Source: Mageeibacillus sp. UBA3708 (GTDB lineage Bacteria; Bacillota; Clostridia; Saccharofermentanales; Saccharofermentanaceae). Taken from it: 12,033 nt of DNA. Below the pieces are notes generated by a model. The model had not been told where the DNA came from, did not search any database, and saw only the letters and a list, made by a program, of their open reading frames with translations. A program made the position numbers and the translations under genes. This document shows positions 6,698 to 12,033 of this stretch, one piece after another (the stretch's first letter is position 1; each line of letters starts with the position of its first letter). Where the stretch lies: contig DFIB01000165.1 of assembly GCA_002371375.1 (NCBI GenBank), positions 1 to 12,033 of the forward strand, in the 5' to 3' direction.

Positions 6698-9217
6698 TTA
6701 TGACTTTTCCTTGAAGTATTTGTTCTCAAAATTGAACACGGTCAGAGGCCTGCTGAAGAAGTACCCCTGGAATATATCCGCACCCATGTCACGTATCATG
6801 TTGACCTGGTTCTCATTCTCAACACCCTCTACCACGACCTTTTTCTTCATCGAGTGGACAAGGGTGGTAATGGCGGAGATGAACGACTGGTTAAATGTAT
6901 CAGTCTCCACGTCGTCAACGAATGTCTTGTCGATCTTGATCTCATCCACGGGAAGCTCCTTCAGATAGTTGAAGGACGAATAACCCGTGCCGAAGTCATC
7001 CAGAGCTACCCTGACATTCTCACTTCTGAGCTTGATCAGGTTACGCTTGCTCATGGCAAGGTTCTTCATGAGGGATGTCTCCGTGATCTCCACGAGGATA
7101 TTGGCCGCCGGCAGTTCATACTTGGCCAGCTTCCTGAGCACCTTATCCGCGAAATCACGCTTGACCAGATCGTCTGCCGTTACATTGATATGGACATAGA
7201 ATGACGCGGGAGCACCGTTATTGATCCAAGTTGAGCACTGTGCTATCGCCTGCTCGAGTATCCACGTTCCTACTATCTCCATCTGGTCGGTGGATTCAAG
7301 AGCGCCGACAACCTTCTCCGGGTTAACGATCTCACCTGTATCCGATACCCACCTGAGGAGCGCCTCCGCACCGTCGAGCTTGCCTGTCTTGGCATCGATC
7401 AGCGGCTGGTAATGGAGCTGGAAGCTCTCCATGTTATTACGTATCGACTGAAGTATCTGATGCTCAAAATCAAGCCTCTCCTTCAGCTCCCTCTTGTCCG
7501 TTGGTGAATAGATGGCATACTTTATTGTCTTGTCCTTCTTGACCTTGTGAAGAGCGATCTCGGCATTCACGAGAAGCTCATCTATGGTCGATCCGCTGTA
7601 TGGATATATCGAAGCGGACAGTCCGAGTGTTACAAAGAACGATCCGAATCCCGTATCAATCGGCTCGGCAGTTATATCAAGGAGCATGTCAAGATAATCA
7701 TTAACGGTCCTTCTCGTGGCATGCGGCCACATGATCACAAATGTATCAACGCCGCTGTGATAGAGCTTTGCCCCTTCAGGAAGATTGGCATTGAGGATCC
7801 CGGTAAGGCCTATCAGTATCTCGTTGCCGGCAGATCTTCCGTAACGGTCGTTGAAGCTGTGGAACCCGTTGACGTCACACAGTACGATGGCTGCCGACAG
7901 CAGGTCTTTGTTCCTGATCATCTCCTTGGCATCCATAAGGAGCTTAGTCCTCATCGGAAGTCCGGTAAGCTCATTCAGTGAGTCAGTCTTCTCAACTGTC
8001 TCACGCATCTCGTTCATAGATGTCATGTCGAACATCGTTCCTGCACAGAAACTGTCATGAGTCCCATCATCTATGTACTTCTTGCCCCTTACGGCGATCC
8101 ACATGACCTTGTCATTCTGATTCCTGATCCTGACCTCGAAAGCAAATCTGTCAAGATTGCCGTCAAACACCTGATTGATAACGGCAACGAACCTGTCCCT
8201 GTCGGATGATATGACCTTGGAAGCTATCAGCTCGACACAGTCATCCATGTACTCAAGCTTGGCCTCCTCGAACAGCTCGCGGATATTCTCGGAGAACTTC
8301 AGTATCTTCCTCTTGATATCATACTGGAATGTTATGGCTTCCGTTCCCTCAATGACATTGCGGCGGAACTGCTCTCTCCTGATAAAATCAGTTATCTCGG
8401 TAAATGATCCCGACAGGAATCTCTTGTCTCTCTTCCTTGTCTCCGGCGTGTCCTGATCGTCCGGTGCCACAGAAGCATCGGTATCCGACAGACCGTTACA
8501 CTTGAGATATATCTTGCCTCTCACAGGCGATAAAACCGTGATTACTGTATCATTGGGGGGTATGTGTTCATGGACGAACCTCTCGAACAACTCCTTGAGC
8601 TTGGCATATTCCTCCGGCTCCATATATTCGGATATATGATCCGTGAAATGATCCATCTTCCATGACGGGAAGGCAAAATCCTTCACAAACTTGTCATTAA
8701 CATATAAGACATCTTCAGCGAAATCCATCATGAAGAAATACTCATTGAGTGAACCCGTGAACAGCTGTCTTGCACATCTCTCCATCTTGCTTGCCGGCTT
8801 CTCCGTGATCATGCCCACAACATATTTGTTGCCATCGGAAACAGCAATTCTCATCAGGGCGGTCACTCTCTCGGTATCATAAGAGGACAGATTAAGGTCA
8901 AAATCGAACTCCACCGATTCGGTAACACCTATCACAAGATCCTTGAAGGCTATGTCGAACCTTGATCTGACAGCCTGTCTGTCAGAGTCGGTCACATACT
9001 GAAGGAAAGACTCGAGGAGCACGCCTTCAGACACCTGACGTCCCATGATCTTCTTCATTCCGTCAGTAAAATAAAGGTGTTCTTCCTTGGGATTATATAC
9101 AAAACCGCACAGCATAAAAGGAGATAGAAGCGGCATGAATTCATTCATGCATGTGCCACCGTAAATCTCGAGCATCTCATCTCTGCTCGTAAATAGATCC
9201 AGACCTTGCTCCGCCAT
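6698..9217 (-). CDS. PAS-rich protein with degenerate GGDEF and intact EAL domain (predicted c-di-GMP phosphodiesterase)
   Basis: A cytoplasmic 839-residue signalling protein with no membrane segment seen. Three PAS-like regions (about 20-140, 145-240 and 280-400) lead into a GGDEF domain (410-570) and an EAL domain (580-830). The GGDEF site reads GVDTF (489-493), and the inhibitory RxxD site is lost (P and A), so diguanylate cyclase activity is unlikely. The EAL domain looks active: EALLR (E618), N678 in HINVTADD, E710 (LVEITET), DDFGTGYSS (D740, D741), the lysine of IKIDK (K761), EGVE (797-800) and Q817 before GYFFSRP. It should hydrolyse c-di-GMP to pGpG under PAS control. The start is ATG 9217, with GGGAG 10 nt upstream; a TTG at 9226 is too close to that site. 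It lies between rsmI and tsaE, an unusual setting. Confidence 0.9.
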   Translation of the reverse strand: MAEQGLDLFTSRDEMLEIYGGTCMNEFMPLLSPFMLCGFVYNPKEEHLYFTDGMKKIMGRQVSEGVLLESFLQYVTDSDRQAVRSRFDIAFKDLVIGVTESVEFDFDLNLSSYDTERVTALMRIAVSDGNKYVVGMITEKPASKMERCARQLFTGSLNEYFFMMDFAEDVLYVNDKFVKDFAFPSWKMDHFTDHISEYMEPEEYAKLKELFERFVHEHIPPNDTVITVLSPVRGKIYLKCNGLSDTDASVAPDDQDTPETRKRDKRFLSGSFTEITDFIRREQFRRNVIEGTEAITFQYDIKRKILKFSENIRELFEEAKLEYMDDCVELIASKVISSDRDRFVAVINQVFDGNLDRFAFEVRIRNQNDKVMWIAVRGKKYIDDGTHDSFCAGTMFDMTSMNEMRETVEKTDSLNELTGLPMRTKLLMDAKEMIRNKDLLSAAIVLCDVNGFHSFNDRYGRSAGNEILIGLTGILNANLPEGAKLYHSGVDTFVIMWPHATRRTVNDYLDMLLDITAEPIDTGFGSFFVTLGLSASIYPYSGSTIDELLVNAEIALHKVKKDKTIKYAIYSPTDKRELKERLDFEHQILQSIRNNMESFQLHYQPLIDAKTGKLDGAEALLRWVSDTGEIVNPEKVVGALESTDQMEIVGTWILEQAIAQCSTWINNGAPASFYVHINVTADDLVKRDFADKVLRKLAKYELPAANILVEITETSLMKNLAMSKRNLIKLRSENVRVALDDFGTGYSSFNYLKELPVDEIKIDKTFVDDVETDTFNQSFISAITTLVHSMKKKVVVEGVENENQVNMIRDMGADIFQGYFFSRPLTVFNFENKYFKEKS

Positions 9218-9250
9218 GCCAAACAAACTCCCTGTGAGATGATAATATAT

Positions 9251-9279
9251 ATTCTAACAGATTAATCCCGCGATTTTAA
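9251..9279 (-). promoter_or_regulatory. Candidate promoter for the EAL gene
   Basis: On the minus strand, TTAAAA (9279-9274), a 17-nt spacer and TAGAAT (9256-9251) lie across the 3' end of rsmI. Four of six -35 bases and five of six -10 bases match the sigma-A consensus. Transcription would begin near 9244, about 27 nt before the ATG. The site could let the EAL-tsaE-tsaB-rimI genes be transcribed apart from ricT-trmN6-rsmI. The surrounding sequence is AT-rich, so a chance match is possible. Confidence 0.35.
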
Positions 9280-10104
9280 GTGGCTTTTAGCTATGCGGTT
9301 ATACAGTTCTTTGCGGTTAAGACCCGTCATTTCGGCTATTTTTGATGAAGCCTCTTTGGTCGACAAACCGCTTTCTATAAGGCCTTTTGCCATTTTGTCG
9401 ATATCTTCTTCGCTCAACTCGGCGGCGCCTTCTCCTTCTGTTACAGGTTCAAGACAAATTACGAATTCACCCTTCGGAGGAGTGTTCCTGAAGTACTCTT
9501 CCGCCTCTTCTACGGTAAATCTCAGGACCTGCTCATATTTCTTTGTCAGTTCCCGGCAGAATGCAGCTCTGCAGCCTCCGAATCCTGTCCTGATCAACTC
9601 TTCTATCAGCTTATTCAGCCTGTGAGGCGCTTCATATATTATGATCGTCTCCCTTATCTTCTTCAGCGCTTCAAGTCTCTTTTTTCTCGGCCCGTTCTCC
9701 GAAGGCAGGAACCCCTCGAAATGATAATGCCTCGTATCAAGGCCGCTTAATACAAGCGCCGTAATACAGGCAACGGGACCCGGAACGACCGACACATCGA
9801 TCCCTTCCTCTATGCAGAGCTTAACAAGATCTTCGCCCGGATCGCTTATCGACGGCATACCGGCATCCGACACAAGGCAGACAGTCTGACCTTCCTTCAT
9901 CTTCCCGATAAGAACAGGTCCTCTGGCAGCCTTGTTATGCTCATGATATGAGAAGAGTCTTCCCGTTATCCCCAGAGACTGGAGAAGGAGCCCCGTGCGT
10001 CTGGTGTCTTCACAGGCAATTATATCCGCGCTGCTTAATATTTCGACAGCGCGTGGAGAGATATCTCCGAGATTTCCTATCGGTGTTCCTACGAGATAAA
10101 GCAA
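9262..10104 (-). CDS. rsmI: 16S rRNA (cytidine(1402)-2'-O)-methyltransferase
   Basis: A 280-residue RsmI, which 2'-O-methylates C1402 of 16S rRNA in the decoding centre using SAM. It has the tetrapyrrole-methylase-type fold signature: YLVGTPIGNLGDIS (3-16), CEDTRRT (31-37), VSDAGMPSISDPG (78-90), VVPGP (106-110) and YEAPHR (157-162). Length is normal, and the C-terminal helical extension is present. The start is TTG 10104, with AAGGAG about 10 nt upstream, overlapping the trmN6-like gene by 16 nt. The protein begins directly at the conserved YLVGTPIGN, so a later start is excluded. Synteny with yabB-yabC of Bacillus supports the call. Confidence 0.97.
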   Translation of the reverse strand: MLYLVGTPIGNLGDISPRAVEILSSADIIACEDTRRTGLLLQSLGITGRLFSYHEHNKAARGPVLIGKMKEGQTVCLVSDAGMPSISDPGEDLVKLCIEEGIDVSVVPGPVACITALVLSGLDTRHYHFEGFLPSENGPRKKRLEALKKIRETIIIYEAPHRLNKLIEELIRTGFGGCRAAFCRELTKKYEQVLRFTVEEAEEYFRNTPPKGEFVICLEPVTEGEGAAELSEEDIDKMAKGLIESGLSTKEASSKIAEMTGLNRKELYNRIAKSHLKSRD

Positions 10105-10901
10105 TCCTTGTGTTCTCCTTCGTATATTTCCGTTATCCTCAGCGTCTGCTTAACAGACCCCTCATGTTCCTCATTGAGTATCAAAGGCGGCAGTACCGTA
10201 AGCTGTGATGATGCACCGCCCACTTTGCCGGCGATCAGGAAAGATGATGCATTGCGGTCCGCCAGCGGATGTATGGTCATTAGCTTTACAGGACTTATGT
10301 TGTATGACGTCATAAGATTTATTACCTCGGCCAGCCTGCCCGCCTTCATTACCATGACTATATGACCTGAAGAAGGAATGACTCTTGCTTTGGCAGCTTT
10401 GATAAAATCCCCGGCATTCCCGTTCTTCTCGAAGCGCCCCGCCAGTCTCTCTTCAGATGATAAAGACGCGTCAGTCTTGTTGCCTTTGCTCTCGCTGAAG
10501 AAAGGGGGATTTGTAAAGACTACGTCGTACTGCTTCATCCTGACTTCGTCAGGCATCTTTCTGATATCGCAGTTGAAGGCTCTCACCCTGTCCGCGATAT
10601 TATTTGCTTCTATATTCTTCCTGAGGACCCCGCACGAAGACTCCATTATCTCACAGCAGTCTATCTCGCTGTCAGGCAGGCGTGCCGCGACGCACATTGA
10701 CGCCCCTCCGCATCCGGAGCCCAGCTCAAGGAATGACGTCTTGCGGTATGTTCCGTCCTTGGAACGCCTGGCAAATGAAGCCGCAAACCAGGCCAGAAGG
10801 ACGCTGTCCGTTCCGAATCTGAAGCCGTTCTTCTGCTGGTAGAGCACAAAATCATGTCTCCCTATATGATCGAGCGTCAGTCCTTCACGGTCCATATTCA
10901 C
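10089..10901 (-). CDS. tRNA1(Val) adenine-37 N6-methyltransferase family (TrmN6/YabB)
   Basis: A 270-residue SAM-dependent methyltransferase of the TrmN6 (YfiC)/YabB group, which methylates A37 N6 of valine tRNA in E. coli. The N-terminal YQQKNGFRFGTDSVLLAWF (21-39) matches the family's start. SAM motif I is LELGSGCGG (58-66), and the catalytic motif IV is FTNPPFF (129-135), as in N6-adenine methyltransferases. The start is GTG 10901, overlapping the ricT stop as GTGA; an ATG two codons on (10895) is an alternative. The Bacillus orthologue yabB is likewise next to the yaaT and rsmI genes. The domain call is firm. The substrate position in this organism is inferred from the family. Confidence 0.92.
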   Translation of the reverse strand: MNMDREGLTLDHIGRHDFVLYQQKNGFRFGTDSVLLAWFAASFARRSKDGTYRKTSFLELGSGCGGASMCVAARLPDSEIDCCEIMESSCGVLRKNIEANNIADRVRAFNCDIRKMPDEVRMKQYDVVFTNPPFFSESKGNKTDASLSSEERLAGRFEKNGNAGDFIKAAKARVIPSSGHIVMVMKAGRLAEVINLMTSYNISPVKLMTIHPLADRNASSFLIAGKVGGASSQLTVLPPLILNEEHEGSVKQTLRITEIYEGEHKDCFIS

Positions 10902-11821
10902 TGCTCTTTGCCGCTGTGATCGACAAAGTCGTTCTGACGCATTGCCTTGGGTCTGCCGTCGTCTCCCTGTCTGGAGGGGCAGTTGTCACACTTACCGCCG
11001 TTCCCTACATCGGGATTAAGGGGTGCTATGTCGTCCCACTTGAACTTCTCGATGGCAGTAGTCTCATCGTTGGAGAACTTGACCGATACGATATCCGATA
11101 TCAGTTCCACATCGGATACGATGCCGACACCCATGGGAGTCCTTACCCTCTTGCCTGCTTTGGGAAGGCGCTTCATAGACTCCTCGTATGCTTCCTTCTC
11201 GTACTGCAGGCAGCACATAAGACGGCCGCAGGCGCCGTTGAGCTTGCCGGGATTGAGAGCCAGTCCCTGGTCTCTTGCCATCCTGAGAGTAACGGGGGCA
11301 AAGTGATTAAGGAAAGTGCAGCAGCACATCTCGCGGCCGCATATTCCGATTCCGCCAACGAGCTTTGCTTCGTCTCTTGAACCGATCTGTCGTAACTCTA
11401 TCCTTACCCTGAAGGCGGCAGCCAAAGCCTTGACCAATTCCCTGAAGTCCACCCTGTTGTCAGCCGTAAAGTAGAAGACCACCTTCTTGCCGTCAAAGGC
11501 AAATACCGTGTCACAAAGATTCATCTCAAGTCCCAGTTCATCAATGAATTCCTGGCACTTTACAAAGGCGTCCGCCTCCTTCACCAGCTTCTCCTCATAT
11601 ATCTTCTCCTCCGCTGCCGAAGCTTTGCGCAGAACCGGTATGAGGGAGTCACCCGCCTTGTCCTCCGGAATAACATATGGCGACTCGATAACGTGAGCCA
11701 TATCCTCCCCGAGATTTGTATTTACCATGACTTTGTCACCTATCTTAAGGCTCAATCCGTCACATCTGAACCTGTATACCTTGCCGGCTTCTCTGAACCT
11801 GCAGTTAACCACCTTTGTCAT
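10898..11821 (-). CDS. ricT: RicT/YaaT, PSP1-domain Fe-S protein
   Basis: A 307-residue PSP1 C-terminal-domain protein, orthologous to YaaT (RicT) of Bacillus. There it acts with RicA (YmcA) and RicF (YlbF) in RNase Y-dependent mRNA processing and in sporulation, competence and biofilm control; the complex carries 4Fe-4S clusters. Conserved cysteines are GICGREMCCCTF (C161, C166-C168) and GACGRLMCC (C198, C203, C204). A C-terminal KCDNC pair (C278, C281) is added, followed by a short polar tail. The ATG at 11821 overlaps the holB stop as ATGA, with AAGGAG 8 nt upstream. holB-ricT is the common gene order in Bacillota. RicA and RicF genes are not in the window. Lengths in the family are about 270-310. 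Confidence 0.95.
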   Translation of the reverse strand: MTKVVNCRFREAGKVYRFRCDGLSLKIGDKVMVNTNLGEDMAHVIESPYVIPEDKAGDSLIPVLRKASAAEEKIYEEKLVKEADAFVKCQEFIDELGLEMNLCDTVFAFDGKKVVFYFTADNRVDFRELVKALAAAFRVRIELRQIGSRDEAKLVGGIGICGREMCCCTFLNHFAPVTLRMARDQGLALNPGKLNGACGRLMCCLQYEKEAYEESMKRLPKAGKRVRTPMGVGIVSDVELISDIVSVKFSNDETTAIEKFKWDDIAPLNPDVGNGGKCDNCPSRQGDDGRPKAMRQNDFVDHSGKEQ

Positions 11822-12033
11822 TTGTTGAACTCCTTATGTATCTTAAGCATCATTACGGCGACAGTACCGTCGTAATTAACATTCACTTTCCTGTCGGACA
11901 CAAACCCTCCTATATATTCAAGAGCCCTGCCCAATTCCTTCTGTGTAATCCCGCTGTTGACCACGACAAAGCGTTCCAGCCTGGCGCGGTCTCCTTCAAA
12001 TCTTATCGACTCACAATCTATATCCGAGACAAG
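11818..12033 (-). CDS. holB: DNA polymerase III subunit delta' (partial, C-terminal end)
   Basis: This is the last 71 codons of a gene that enters from the right edge. The frame starts mid-gene at 12033 and ends at TGA 11820-11818, overlapping the ricT ATG. The peptide ends with VNVNYDGTVAVMMLKIH, which resembles the C-terminal helix of the clamp-loader delta' subunit (N.N..L.LE.LLL pattern). HolB sits directly upstream of ricT/yaaT in most Bacillota, which is the main support. The AAA+ domain and its zinc motif lie outside the window, so the product is a synteny-based assignment. It is too short for an independent domain call. Confidence 0.7.
   Translation of the reverse strand, partial: LVSDIDCESIRFEGDRARLERFVVVNSGITQKELGRALEYIGGFVSDRKVNVNYDGTVAVMMLKIHKEFNK

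Noticed and set aside
10108..10842. Two plus-strand open frames of 85 and 154 codons opposite the trmN6-like gene
   Set aside because: They are antisense to a gene with intact SAM and NPPF motifs. Their composition and lack of start signals mark them as shadows.

Overview
All genes in this window lie on the minus strand, so transcription runs from high to low coordinates. Gene content and order point to a member of the Clostridia (Bacillota). The order yicC-remA(DUF370)-gmk-rpoZ, the run holB-ricT-trmN6-rsmI (the Bacillus yaaT/yabB/yabC neighbourhood), an HPr-like protein with an intact regulatory Ser46 position, and strong AGGAGG-type ribosome binding sites all fit that group. Genus and family cannot be settled from the sequence alone.

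In the direction of transcription, the first block (about 12033 to 5052) is one tightly packed run. It holds the 3' end of holB (DNA polymerase III delta'), ricT (PSP1/YaaT Fe-S protein), trmN6-like tRNA adenine-N6 methyltransferase, rsmI (16S rRNA 2'-O-methyltransferase), a PAS-rich GGDEF/EAL protein, tsaE, tsaB and rimI. Many of these genes overlap the next by 4 nt, in GTGA or TTGA stop/start junctions. The theme is tRNA and rRNA modification (TrmN6, RsmI, and the t6A enzymes TsaE and TsaB). A predicted cyclic-di-GMP phosphodiesterase sits inside it and may have its own promoter.

A 276-nt gap (4776-5051) separates this from a second operon. That operon starts at an excellent sigma-A-type promoter (TTGACT, 17 nt, TATACT at 4821-4849). 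It encodes an HPr-like protein that has lost the PTS histidine, the excinuclease subunit UvrC, and a calcineurin-like metallophosphoesterase, and it ends at a strong hairpin terminator (1852-1893).

The third operon is yicC (endoribonuclease YicC/YloC family), remA (DUF370 regulator, unusually rich in cysteine), gmk (guanylate kinase) and the start of rpoZ (RNA polymerase omega), which runs off the left edge. Its best promoter (TTGAGT, 17 nt, TATAAT) lies upstream of the terminator hairpin, so its transcript would begin with that hairpin. This arrangement could allow attenuation.

Most of the window is conserved housekeeping chromosome. I found no mobile elements, CRISPR arrays, tRNA or rRNA genes, or defence systems. 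The points worth a second look are the His-less HPr, the cysteine-rich RemA, the PAS-GGDEF-EAL protein embedded in the modification operon, the nested promoter/terminator before yicC, and an open frame that continues past the rimI stop codon.
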